NCBI GenBank assembly: GCA_016630955.3
Contig: CM049999.1
Coordinates: 1,240,001 to 1,304,000, forward strand
Reading direction: 5' to 3'
DNA: 64,000 nt
From: Didymella arachidicola
Taxonomy: Eukaryota; Ascomycota; Dothideomycetes; Pleosporales; Didymellaceae
The notes beneath the pieces are model-generated. The model saw only the letters and a program-made list of their open reading frames with translations. It was not told where the DNA came from and did no database searches. Positions 1 through 11,062 of this stretch are shown here, piece by piece; positions within the stretch are counted from its first letter, which is position 1; the number at the start of each line of letters is the position of its first letter. A program made the translations under genes and the position numbers.

Positions 1-76
1 TGAGCGCTCAGCCACTTTTTACGAGATTCGCTCTGTCCGGCTTATTATCTTGTAGTTTCTTCATGCCCTACTAATT

Positions 77-3000
77 TCAGTAGCCATCCAGATGTCTCCT
101 TGTGACACATACCTGCTCAATAGACGAGTCGACAATGTAACGAGTCACCAGCACTGCGTTTTCCTGGCCAAGACGAAGGGCACGAGTAATCGCTTGATTT
201 TCCACGGAGGGATTCCATTGCGGCTCAACAATGAACACGCGATTGGTGACTGCGATATTAAGGCCAGAGGCCCGTTAGGTCTGCGCAGCTTTGATTTTGG
301 CGAGCTTCCCCGACTGCTCCAGTACCCGTGGTCATGATGAGGATTCGCAGACCTTGATCGTGGGCAAAGTCCTCGAGAATCCGTTCTCTTTTGCTTGTTG
401 GGCAGTCGCCATCGATACCCTGGAAGCTCTGGGGCGCAAAGCCCGCATTTTTTAAAACGGATCTGATTCAGATCCAGAGTTCTTGTCCAACAAGTGAAGA
501 TGATGCTGCAAGTGATTAGCGTAAGCACGGTGTTGACACCAGGCAGAGTTACCTCTTGGAGGTCCAGACGTCTTGTAAGACATCGCGCATCAGATACTCC
601 ATCTTGGAGGATTTTCCACTGGTCCGGAAATATGTGTCTTCTTGTGAACCTTGCTTTGAGTGATACTCCTGTTTCGCCGATCGTCAGAGTGGAAGGCACA
701 TCGGGCATCGCGTAGAAGCTTGGTCCTTGTTGCTTGAGTTGCTCTCGCCCACACATTCGGAGCAAAGGGTATGTCTGCAGTCTGCATAGGGGCGGAAGTT
801 CGTACCTGTATTGAATAGAGGCATGATCTGACGACATGCCGAGCAAGTAGCTTCTCCATCCCTACCCAGAGACGCTTCCATGGCTTCTCTCTCGTCGAGG
901 AGATGCAACTTGCGCCGATTCCATGAGAACGGCTGCTGCCAAGTCCCGTGATTGCAAAGGATGCGTAGTTGGAGCTGGACCTGAAACATACCAAGTTTGC
1001 TGTTGTGATCAGATATCTCCGCCTGATTCCGAACTGCACGAAGCATTATGTTCGAGGTCTGCTCATATTGAAGGCGCTCTTCCGAGGAGAGTACGATCCT
1101 GCAAACCCTATCTCGCAGGTCTGGCAGATGGAGTACATCTTTCGTTCGACGGAGGCAAACGGAGTCGAGTAGCTGAGTGAATCGGGAGATTGCAAGTTTC
1201 CTGCGCCTACTGCCTTCGTCAAAGGGTGCCACGATTGATCTTCTGAAATTCGAAAGACTGTGGAATGGGTTTAGCCTCAGAAACGCCAGTAGAGACCCGA
1301 TGTCTTCAAGGCGATTCTGTACAGAAGTCCTGGTCAGACACCATCGGGACCTTGCAGCTATGTCAGCAACCGTCCGGTGCAGACCAGTGTTCTGTCGGCG
1401 TATGATTTGAGCTGGTCTTGATTAGCGCAATGTAACAGCAAAGCCTGCAACAACATGCCTTCATCTAGCACCAGACGATACCACTCAATCTTGTCCAACG
1501 ACTTTTTAGCGCTCGACGCATCAGAGGCCAGAGTGTGATATGTCGTGATGACAATATCTGCCTCCTGAAATTTGTTGAGCGCACGCTCACGATTAGATCC
1601 GTGGTACTTGATACAATTGAGTGCGCGCTTTGTGTGCTCATCGAAGTGCCTGTCGAAGTAAGTACCTGCGAATCTTACAGGCAGGGCCGTACATACCTGT
1701 CGCGTTCTTGGAACCATTCGTTAATTATGGCCGTACACGTTGTCAAAACGCGAACAAAAGCTAAGCTAGGTGGAAGTGGAACATCTACGATCTGAAGATG
1801 CGACTACCAGCGTTGCTCTTGAGCGCACTATAGTGTGGACTACCTGTTGATGAGGCATTCCCACTGCGTCCGTATCGGCTGCCCACGAATGCGCAAGGTC
1901 AAGCGTCCGCAAGACGAGGGCTAGAACAGACAGAGTCTTGCCCATGCCAATCTCGTCAGCCAATATGCCACCACCAATCTCAGTTTGCTGCAATCTACCT
2001 ACACTCGGTTAGTTCGCAATCGAGACCAAGGTCCACGTACGTACTGATCATGCCAGTAATTGTATGCCGGTAGCTGTTCTCGTCAACACCGAACAGCAAA
2101 ACACTAGCAGTACGCACCAGCGTTCTATCTCTATCACCTCAGACCTCCACAGAATATATTTGTCGGGTATCGGTCCATTTTCCCGTTGGCTCATGAAGTC
2201 GAGTGCCCTCTTTTGGTGACTGGATTACTTAGCGAACAGTGACGAGGATGAGACGGAGAGGAAAGGAAATGTTTTGATCACGTACGGCAACAGCAGAGTA
2301 TGTATTTTTCTGTCGCTCTCCAGAGCCACGAGATCACACCCTCGTGTGAGGGCAGGGTACACCTCTGTGACGGTCTCCTTAACGATCTGACCTTTTGCAC
2401 TTTCAACGACCGGCTCATCAACATCGAGTGATTGCACAAACTCGCAGAGACCAGTGTATCTGAGCTTGAAGACGTGCGGGTTGTCATAAAGTGTGCTGTG
2501 CCGAATGTGATCAGGACGCTGGAGATACATCTTCCGCTGAGAAAATTCCCGGCCTACAGCTGAAGAAGCAGTCGTTGTACCGTATACATTGATATGTACA
2601 CGAGCTATTGCATTCTTATCCTTCACGGCCTTATTGATAGTCTCCCGGACGGCATCTATGGATGCGAAGACCTCGAATTCGAGCAAGTATTGCTGCTCCA
2701 AGATGTTGTTGAGCGCTTCTTCGAATTGGAAGTTTATCTCTTCCAAGAGGAATCCATCGGAGAAAGTGACATGGTACTGGGTATCATGTCTGATCAGCTA
2801 CAATTGCACATGCCCTACGATAGGATCTGCTTGCTGAGTGCTGAGCTCATTGTCCAGATCCAGCATGTTACCCGAAAGTTTCAGCGATGCACGGAATATC
2901 TGCAGGCGGAACGTGTTAGAAGAAATTCCGTTCGCTTGGAGGAACAAAGCTTCAGGGATATAAGATGTGGAAAGTCGAATGAACCTACTGTTCCATAACA

Positions 3001-3356
3001 GCCCGATAAGCTGCTACTGAGTTGGGTCGTGTGTGGGAGGCTGCTCCGGCGCATCACCACCAACTATCCATTGTTCTATCTGTCATTGCGCGTAGCCGGA
3101 AGACTCCAGGCTTGGGTCTATGCTTGGTGCGTAGTCATCATATGGAATGTCAGGAGCAGTATTCCGTCTACGCATTGACTCCAGGTCTGTCTCGCGAGCA
3201 CCGGTTCAGGCCTCGAAGATTCTTACTTGAAATTTCCGTGTATTATCAGAGTTCTACGTACTCATCAAAGAAATTCGAGTCATCCCAATACAAAAGCGGA
3301 GCATCTGTAGTAGGTATCGGGTCATCGTGGAGATTCAAGAGATGCTTAAGTGACAT
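77..3356 (-). pseudogene. SNF2-family helicase with RING finger (RAD5/HLTF-like), decayed
   Basis: Remains of a SWI2/SNF2 DNA-dependent ATPase of the Rad5/HLTF type. A plausible start is at 3356. The N-terminal part (about 3210-2225) reads in one frame but carries stops at 3083-3085 (TGA), 3014-3016 (TAG) and 2798-2800 (TAG). The ATPase motif DEIGMGKT lies near 1957-1934. A helicase segment with ITTYHTLASD ending in LVLDE is at about 1650-1450; the normal DEAH and TGTPIQN stretches are missing or scrambled near 1460-1330. The frame then recovers at QNRLEDIGSL and continues into a C3HC4-like RING (about 842-690). Helicase motifs V/VI (MTTGTGAVG, ALRLGQENAV) lie at about 340-130, separated from the RING by a frameshift near 410-440. 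The product ends at TGA 77-79. Some interruptions are normal introns (for example near 1700-1670 and 565-515), but the stops and frameshift are not. Known relatives act in post-replication repair or chromatin remodelling; this copy looks non-functional. Confidence 0.8.
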
Positions 3357-3662
3357 TTCCGCGTGACGCGTCCGCGTTTGGCGTCTTGGCGTCTTGGCGT
3401 GATGTCTCTCCAAATTTCCTCTGCGAGATTTGGTTGATCATTGAATTATCAATTTGATTCGATCGAGCTTGAGGCAGCCTGCAGGAAACCTACTGCCTCT
3501 CAGTTGCCTTTTTTGCCTGAAGTATGGCACGCCCAGGCCTTTCCATGACCCCTTACGGATTCCATCACGATATGTCCGTAACTAATTTGCTCGTCTGTTC
3601 ATCAGAACTCCTCTTTTCTGTATTGAATTACCAGTATACCTCTGGTCTATGGTAATTCCGGA
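3357..3662. other. Shared upstream region of two divergent broken genes
   Basis: 306 bp between the starts of the SNF2 pseudogene (minus) and the NACHT pseudogene (plus), so originally a bidirectional promoter. It holds a short run of three near-identical GGCGTCTT units at about 3378-3400. I see no other element. Confidence 0.4.
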
Positions 3663-5995
3663 ATGACCACTCAGAATCGGAGTCCGTCCCAAAATTCGAG
3701 TTCGCACCAGCAGAACAGCCGAGCAACGACCAATGCGATATTGGTCAGTCATAATGGCCCATCCCAAGGTGATGCGTTCGGAGCGGCTCTAGCCCAGTTC
3801 AAGAACACGGTACCCGATGCACAGCTCGCAGAGTTCAAGAATATCACGTACGATGTTCTATGTAAGACGATTGGTCAAATCCAGAGCGACCAGGATCGTC
3901 GTCGTCAACTGATGGGATTTTCTCGCATAGCAAGATGCCTCGAGGCTTTGCATCAACTGGGTAAAGTTGTGGAAGTCTTCATCAATGTATCAAAAGTTGT
4001 GGCATTCATCTGAGCGCCCATGAAATATCTACTCTTGGTATCATTTGCACGAATGCGCCCTTGAGAAAATGAAGCTGATCAAGGTCAAGACTTCTAGCGA
4101 ATTCGTAGACTCATTCGAGGCTCTTTTAGTTGCATATGAGCAAATCGGAGAGCACAAGCCCCTGCTTCTGCAATATCAGAAGCTCTTCGCGTCGGACCCT
4201 CTACTCCAGGAGGCACTCAAACAAACGTACATCGACATCCTCGAGTTCCACAGCAAAGCATACTGGTTCTTCTCTGGTGCTTGTAAGCTATTTCAGCCCA
4301 ACTAACTAAGTGTGAGGCTGACAACTCCTATTAGTATGGAAATGATTCTTCTGTTCTATGTGGAAGAGTTTCGAGACGAAGTTCTCAGGTACCATTGAGC
4401 GTCTGAAACAACATCGCGACCATGTAGAACGCTGCGCCAGCCTAGCTCCTTTCCAACAGTCATCTATTGACCAGGCGGCAAACCTCACGCATATGCAAAA
4501 TGATCAGGCAGATGTTCTTAACATCGGTACACAAACCATGAACACGATGGTTACAATCGTATCAAACCGAGCTGGACGCCTAAAACAACGCCGATGTAGC
4601 TCAATGGAAGAAGCACCATGACGATGTAGCAAAGCAAGAGGTCCAGAACCAGACTTGTCATCAGTCGTACCTGGAAGAGTTGAAGAAGATGGACGTGGAA
4701 CTATCCGAGGTAATCGCTAAAGAGAAAGGCAAAAGGATGAACTCCGTCAGATGTTGGCTCACAATTGGTTCACAGCCTCAAGAAGATCATGCTTCGTTTG
4801 TCAAAATCCGTATGGGGTATCCCAGCACAACAAAGTGGATCATGAAGCATGAGGCCGTGGACAGATGGCTGCATTCGAACAAACCTACTACTCCTAATCT
4901 GTGAGTAAATGGTATTCCGGGCGCAGGTACGTAGTGGATACCAGGAGCTGAATTACTCGACTAACTCCATGGCCTGCAAAGGGAAGACGATGTTCGCTTC
5001 CGCGATCGTCGACGAATGCAAGACTGTATCTTCGAGTAGCACATGCTTCTTCTACTGCTGCGAGGACGATTCCTCGAAGCGCTCGGCTGTTGGCATTATA
5101 AGAGCACTGATCAACCAAGTTCTTGTCCAGCATCCAGATCTACTACCCCCATGTTATACGCGACGGGCCACAAGTGGCGAACCCACTCTCCGCTAATTGC
5201 CGTTGGCAATCAAAACGCTGGAGGATCTCTGACTGAGTCTGCCCAAGGTCTTCATTATCATTAAAGGCTTTGACGAATGCGTCCAGGCGGAAAGGAAACA
5301 GGCACTAGAAATTCTGCTGCGCATTGTGTCCCCATGTGAAACACTTGACACTGGAAAACTCCGCTTACTCGTTGTTAGCCAGGAGTACCTGGACATCCGA
5401 CGCGCTCTTTTTGGCGCTGGGATTGCGAAATTGTCCCATAGAGTTGTACAACTGTCACACACAGATAATGAAAGTGACATAACAGTGTTCGTTAGGTCTT
5501 GGGTGACAAGATCGATGTGAAGTTTGATCTCGACAACCGCATAACTGAGTACTTGATCAATCTCACTGTAGTCAATGCAAGATGTTGCCCTACGTCTTGT
5601 CCAACTTTGGAACTCACCGAAAACTAACCACTACTCCAGGCATGTTCTTATTCGCCAAGCTGGTCATGTGTAATCCGTTCGACCAGTCCACCCGGCAGGC
5701 GCTATTGGAGACCATCGAGGACACAAAGTTCCCGACAGGCCTTGAGGAAGCGTAAGAACTCTGGAGTCACCTTAAAAATTGTATCACCGACGCTGATTGC
5801 ACTTAGGTACGGGTGTATCCTGAGTCGCGTCAAAACGATATCCAGTAAAGAGGAGTGGACAGAGGCTACAGTCTCTACCAGAAGCCACAACCGGCACCAA
5901 ATTGGGCTGCATTGAAGAACCAGAGCAACTGTGCACTGCATCAAAACAGAGTGGCTACAAGGAGCAAGATTGGTCAATCTCCGACCCTCCACTTA
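3663..5995 (+). pseudogene. NACHT-domain STAND (NLR-like) protein, decayed
   Basis: Broken member of the fungal NACHT NTPase family (NLR-like proteins; some members act in non-self recognition and incompatibility). The first exon starts at 3663 with an N-terminal helical domain and reaches KVVAFI at 4010, where TGA (4011-4013) replaces the usual Trp codon. Reading resumes after it. Removing an intron at about 4036-4080 restores the frame into DSFEALL. Further in-frame stops are TGA 4343-4345, TGA 4902-4904, TAA 5194-5196 and TGA 5230-5232, with frameshifts near 4600 and 5505. The P-loop GIPGAGKT is intact once an intron at about 4929-4980 is removed. The Walker B region reads KGFDEC instead of the usual DGFDEC or DGLDEC (about 5265-5282). 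The C-terminal half is truncated; identity fades near 5995, seven bases from the end of the convergent ankyrin gene. No repeat domain (WD40 or ankyrin) follows on this strand. Confidence 0.8.
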
Positions 5996-6001
5996 CTTGC
6001 T

Positions 6002-7383
6002 CTACAAAAACTCAAGCACGCTCGTCCTCCCCTTCCATTCCGCGATCTGTCTCGCAGTCCATCCCATTTGCGCACCATCCCCAACCATCCCCCCCTTCTC
6101 CACTCCATTTCTCACCAGCCACTTGACAGCCTCAACATGTCCATTCTCAGCAGCCAGATGCAACGCGCTCCACCCCTGACCCAGCGTCACCTCATCCAGA
6201 CTCTGCCCATACTGCCTCAGCACCTTCAAAACACCCACATACCCCTTCTCAGCCGCAATAATAAACGCAGTACGCTGCGACTTATCGCGCGCACCCAGCA
6301 GCTTCGGACTGCGCTCGAGCAGCACCCGCGCGGCGGGGCTTTGGTCGAAAAGCGCTGCGATGTGCAACGGGGTGCGCTCCTCGCGGTTCTTGATGGACAG
6401 GTCAATGCCAGCGACTGTGACTAGGGTTTTTAGGATCTCCGTGTGGCCCTCTCGCGCGGCAAGGTGCGCTGCGGTCCAGCGCTGCTTTGTGAGGGCGTTG
6501 ATGGGGTATTCGTTGTTTTGGACGAGCTGTGTGACGCGCTCCGGGACGCCCATTGCGGCGGCCCAGTGGAGCGGGTTGCGGGGTCCGGGGCCCATTTGTT
6601 TCTGCGTGGAGCGCTGGGGTGGTGTGCGGTTTGGAGGGGGGTTGAGGGCTTGCTGCCATTCTTTGGAGTGCATGAACATTGTGATGCGGGATTGTTGTTT
6701 GTTTAGGGTTTTGAGTTGGCCGGCCCAGTCGTAGTGGTTCGCGATGTTTTTGAGCCATTGGAAGTCGCCGCTTAAAGAGAGCATGAGCTGTGCTGATGCG
6801 AAGATGATTGCTTTGTATAGTCTGATGAATACTAGTTGGAGATTCTCCTTCAGCTCGCGCATTTCGGTGTCGTCGTTTGCTCGGATGGTTGTCCATTCTT
6901 GGGCCTTGTTGTTGGCGACAACGTAGTCTGCAACGCACTCTGCTACCTCGAACATGGCTTCCCTCTCGGCCGTGTATAGCTCGTTCACCTGAGAACCAAG
7001 TCAGCAGTATGATTGTTTGATTGTATATTCAAGCTTACGGCAAACACAGAGAACAGAGCCGCAGCCGGAATAGCCACATACGGCCCCCCTACATTGGCAG
7101 CAGCCGAAACTATACCCTCAATTGGCTTAATGTAGCTGCAAATGTTTCCGATCTTCTCTGTTGACTTTTTACTCTCCACTTTGCGTGCCTTCTTTTGAAT
7201 CATGACAAGGAGCTCGCGATATCCATCATCGGATCGTAATTTCATGTTCGGTTTGCCGAGCTCCTGCTTGAGCATCTTGTTGAGCTTTTGCAACCTCTCT
7301 CTGCTCTTATCGTCATGGTTGAGTGCATCATATGCTTGCTTCCATAGGTTGGGTGTCTTTGCCGCAGAACCAGGAGCGGGCAT
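6002..7383 (-). CDS. Ankyrin-repeat protein with NACHT-N-like N-terminus
   Basis: Two exons, 7383-7039 and 6988-6002, with an intron at 6989-7038 (GTAAGC..CTCAG); the predicted product is 443 aa. Residues 1-165 form a helical domain beginning LWKQAYDALN, resembling the N-terminal domains that precede NACHT modules in fungal STAND proteins. Residues about 235-440 carry at least five ankyrin units (PLHWAAAMG, AAHLAAREGH, PLHIAALF, FIIAAEKGY, ALHLAAENGH). There is no P-loop, so this is an N-domain fused directly to ankyrin repeats rather than a complete STAND protein. It converges on the NACHT pseudogene. One reading is that the pair derives from related NLR-like genes, this one keeping an open frame. 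The role is unknown; protein-protein scaffolding is the safe statement. Confidence 0.8.
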
Positions 7384-7508
7384 TGTATATGGGCGAGAGC
7401 AATGGAAATTAATCGACGCAATAGGCGTCAGCTAGAGGTGTAAGCTTTAAATGTTGTAGGGCGGGGCTCAGCCCTAGGATGTATTTAGCTGCAGGCAAAC
7501 ATCTCGCA

Positions 7509-7955
7509 CTAACCGGAAGGAGCGGATGATCCGTGTGGGGGCCAGAGTATCCATACTTCTGCGAAAGCCTTCGTGCTCTTGTAAGGCCTAAAGGACTGAG
7601 GAAAGACTTCCATCTCAAACTGGTCCATTACAGGGCCGCTGCTAGAATTTGCGCTCCCAAGCTCCACTTCACCGACAAAGGCTCTGTGCAGTAGCGCCCT
7701 CCGGAGACTACTTCGATCCTCGCTCGTGAATCTCTGGTGTTGTTTGCAATCGTCGGCTCTAGTGAACGCTCTGCCACATTCTGAACAACTGAAAGGCCTC
7801 TCGCCTCGGTGACTAGCCTCGTGGTCCTTACGATGAGAGCTGCGAGTGAATGTCTTCCCACAGATCGAGCATGCACGGTCTGATTTCCCACGATCCGCAG
7901 TCACTGCCCTGAATGTGTCTGCCAAGTCGCATTGTTCGGGATGGAACGCGAGCAT
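7509..7955 (-). CDS. Small C2H2 zinc-finger ORF
   Basis: A 148-aa ORF on the minus strand. Residues 29-49 form a complete C2H2 finger (C-x2-C-x12-H-x3-H) followed by a TGEKP-like linker (HRGERPF). A second finger at residues 57-77 has both cysteines and the first histidine, but Thr stands where the last histidine should be. The rest has no recognisable motif. It may be a small DNA-binding protein or a fragment of a larger decayed factor. No upstream exon could be supported, and the flanking genes are accessory. Confidence 0.45.
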   Translation of the reverse strand: MLAFHPEQCDLADTFRAVTADRGKSDRACSICGKTFTRSSHRKDHEASHRGERPFSCSECGRAFTRADDCKQHQRFTSEDRSSLRRALLHRAFVGEVELGSANSSSGPVMDQFEMEVFPQSFRPYKSTKAFAEVWILWPPHGSSAPSG

Positions 7956-8049
7956 GTGTCTGGTTGGTGTCAGTCCTCTACTGCGTTGCAGTGCTGGCTC
8001 TTTTATATACTTCCAAAGATCGCTGTCCTTTGCAAAACCTTTCGGCGCC

Positions 8050-8525
8050 TAAACAGTCTCGCATCTCGCAATGAGAGGGCGCTCTTGTACGTTGACATGA
8101 TGTTTCCTGGGTTTTTCGTCAGAGAATCCGTCGGAGAAGTATCGACATGTAATCCTGTCGCACTTGTGTAGTCTCTTAGCATCATAGAACTCGCTGTACG
8201 CCTAGATCATTGCTTGATTCATGTCCTTTGCAAGCTTAGCCGGGAGCTCTTCGAGGAGTTTGGGATTCTGTTTGAGAATCTTTTCAAGGCTTGCGATACT
8301 GATCTCGTGACGAGCATCGAAGCCTCTCTCTTGGAAAGTATAGATATGACTCTTGAGGAGGGTGAGATTCTCGCCAAGTGGGAAGTGCTCGAGCAGACAA
8401 CATTTAGCCTCACAGACCTCAATGAGCCCATTCTCTCAATGTTCCTCGCTATACTTGGTCATGAACTCATCAAGCGCATCCAGCCAAGGAGCTTCGTAAG
8501 GTATCGATTAGTTGCGGGGACTTAG
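8050..8525 (+). pseudogene. Unknown coding-like segment broken by one in-frame TAG
   Basis: One plus-strand frame is open across this segment except for TAG at 8169-8171, between VSTCNPVALV and SLSIIELAVR. The downstream part is acidic and leucine-rich (SRELFEEFGI, SLLESIDMTLEEGE), as in a folded helical protein. I do not recognise the family; a fragment related to BTB or F-box-type fungal proteins is possible but unproven. There is no ATG with a convincing context at the front. It may be the relic of a gene reduced by a G-to-A change (TGG to TAG). Confidence 0.3.
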
Positions 8526-8695
8526 AATATCAGACCACATGTCGTAGTTGGTTTTTATACGAGTGAACAGGCACGTTCACCGATATTCATTCGCCCATTG
8601 AGTTGTTTGGCATACATTAGCAACGCCAGGTTATGCAAGCCACTCCACTCAACCTATCCACCATCCAAGCCACAGACCTAATGAGCAGGCACTCA

Positions 8696-11062
8696 CTACG
8701 ATGCGCTGTTCTGCCTGGCCCTATCCGCCTGATGCGTGAGATCCAACTTCTCGCTGTCCCTCTTGAGGGTGGTCTCCCTATCCTCCTTCCTGTACGGATA
8801 CCCCGCCTTCTCGCGTGCCATGTCGTTGATCCAGCGGGAATTGGGCTCGATCTTCTTCTCGCCATTGGCCAGTTCGTCCGCAAGATACAGCCAGCTGAGC
8901 GCGTTGCCGACAGTGCTGACCTCGTCGCTTACATTGTTGGCGGCGTAGTTCGCCATGTTCTCGTACGCCTCTTCGTCTGTGAAGAGGTGGTTGAGGTAGT
9001 TGGCAACGATATCGTGCTCGGCGACATCCACGAGGAAACCGGACTTGCCGTGCTCGACTTGCAGGGGGATGCCGCCACGTCGGGTGGCGATGATGGGTAT
9101 GCCATGGTGCAGAGCTTCCGAGACCTTGACTTCGAAGCCTTCGCGAGTGGAGAGCTGGAGAGCGACCTTCGCGTTGGCCATGAGGATGTTGAGGATTTGA
9201 TCAGTGGGACCGATGCGCATGACGATAACATCGTCTTTGATATCGGCGTACTGCTCGTTCAAGGCTTGCTCCGTCTCATCAAAGATGATCGTTGCATCGG
9301 GGTCGTCGATCGCGCCATGGCCAGCAATGACAAGTTGGGGGATGTCCTTGAGAGGCTTGTCCTTCATATATACGCGTCGCAAAACAGCGTAGGAAGCGAG
9401 AACATCCGGAATTCCCTTCGCTGGGTCAAAACGGGCGATTTGGGTGATGTACTGGCGTTCGGGGAAAGCGAGCTTATTTGCGCCCTTGTCCACGCACGAC
9501 ATCTCAAACTCATGGATGTAGTACTGTGTATCCCACTCGTCCAGCTGCTTGTTCAGACCATCAAGCCAATCTGTCGTAGCAGGGAGGTAGCCGACCTTCT
9601 CAGTTGTAACGTTCTTGGGGACGAACTCGCGAACGGGATGGCTGATGAATGCATCACACTGCTTGACATTGTCCCAGACCCAGTCCCAAACCCCAGCGGT
9701 CGGTGTACCTTCCTGGTCGGCCAGATCAGCACGTACTTGGATGTGACTCCTGAAGATGACGGGGCGTGTAGGGTCCAGTTCTTTGGCGATCTTAACAAGA
9801 GAAGGCATCTGAGGGTCGTCAACAATGATGACATCAGCCCCACCATCCTTACGAGAAGCGAGAGGGCCGCCCGATGCGATCCAGTACCGATCCGCGTTAT
9901 CTTTCGCCCAACCATCGAGCATTTCCATCGAGTGCTGGTCCAGGCGCAAACCAGTCTGATCTACACCCTGAAGGATGTTGTGGTTGTTCTTGGTGATGCG
10001 GAAGACTGCAGGCTTAGGTCTCGGAACATACCTGTGTTGATCAGCATAGTTCACAAGTCTTCAGATTAGATTTTACCATTTGCAATCGACATCGATTAGT
10101 CGCAGGAAGCGGATGAGTGCGTGTCTCATCAATGCAACACCACCACCTTGAGGAGTACTGTTGAAGAAAGCGATCTTTGTCCCATTCTTCTTGAGGTTCT
10201 TTGCGTAGAACATGGTTGCCGCGTAGGTATTAGGGTGCACACTCTTGCGATAGCTGGGCTCATCTGCAATGACAGCTGCGCCATCGCAATCCACACCGAC
10301 TTTATTACGGTGAACAACCTCCAGTCGAGGCTGATTGGCCTTTCCAAAGGATCTGCATGTGTCAGCATGGAGTTACACAGCGATCAATCATATCACACTG
10401 ACCCTAATGCTTTCCGCACAACTGCATCGGCTTGTTCATCCACCGACAAGTGATTCGGCTCACCTTCAGTGCTCACGTTGTGCCTGCCCGAACTTGGCTG
10501 GAGCACGAGTGGTACGATGTCCAGCTCGAGCCACAGGCGGGTCGGCAGATGAGGACATAGCTCGACAGCCTTGGTCGTCAGACCAGCACCGACGAACTTG
10601 TAGTAGTGTTCATCACGGTATTTCTTGATCTTGTCGATGATGTCCTCGGCAAAGTACTCGGCACGCTCTTCTGCTGTTGCAGGGGTCGCAGTTCCGGAGT
10701 TGTCTTCTGAGGATGCGGCTGAAGCATTAGAGTTGTCAGTCGACTCCCCACCGATTGTGGACGTGGCGAAGTCCATCGAGTAGGTGCCATCGTGAATGAC
10801 AAACGCAACGTCGACAGAGTTGCCCGGTCCCTCAGTGACGGCGATACCAAGAAAGACAGGCTGTACTTCTTAGTATCCGTCTCTAGAGTCACCTGAATAT
10901 GGATTGACTAACCTCAAGACTGGTCGAACTCGTCTTATCTTCGGCAAGGAGCTTGGCCTTGATGGAGGTCTTTGCCATGAAGGCATCACGTGTCTTTTGA
11001 CGAACCATGACTGGACGGCGGGGAAGAGATGTATCTTCGTAGTCGTGAAGGGAACCTGGCAT
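8696..11062 (-). CDS. ccg-9: Trehalose phosphorylase/synthase (clock-controlled gene-9 type)
   Basis: GT4-family retaining glycosyltransferase of the fungal trehalose phosphorylase group (Neurospora CCG-9), which acts on trehalose and phosphate or the reverse, in the cytosol. Four exons: 11062-10913, 10860-10403, 10352-10077 and 10031-8696. Introns are 45-52 bp with GT..AG ends; the first has the branch sequence TACTAAG. All phases agree and the product is 739 aa, close to the family's usual length. Features seen: FLGIAVTEGP near the N-terminus, a sugar-nucleotide-type fold with NSTPQGGGVA, RSHIQVRADL, and the GT4 donor-site stretch STREGFEVKVSEALHHG. It is divergent from the Tup1 gene across a 1.7-kb gap. 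The long open frame on the opposite strand (8633-10069) is a shadow. Confidence 0.93.

Noticed and set aside
8633..10069. 478-codon plus-strand ORF
   Set aside because: It lies exactly opposite the conserved trehalose phosphorylase exon and has no family features; it is an antisense shadow from codon bias.
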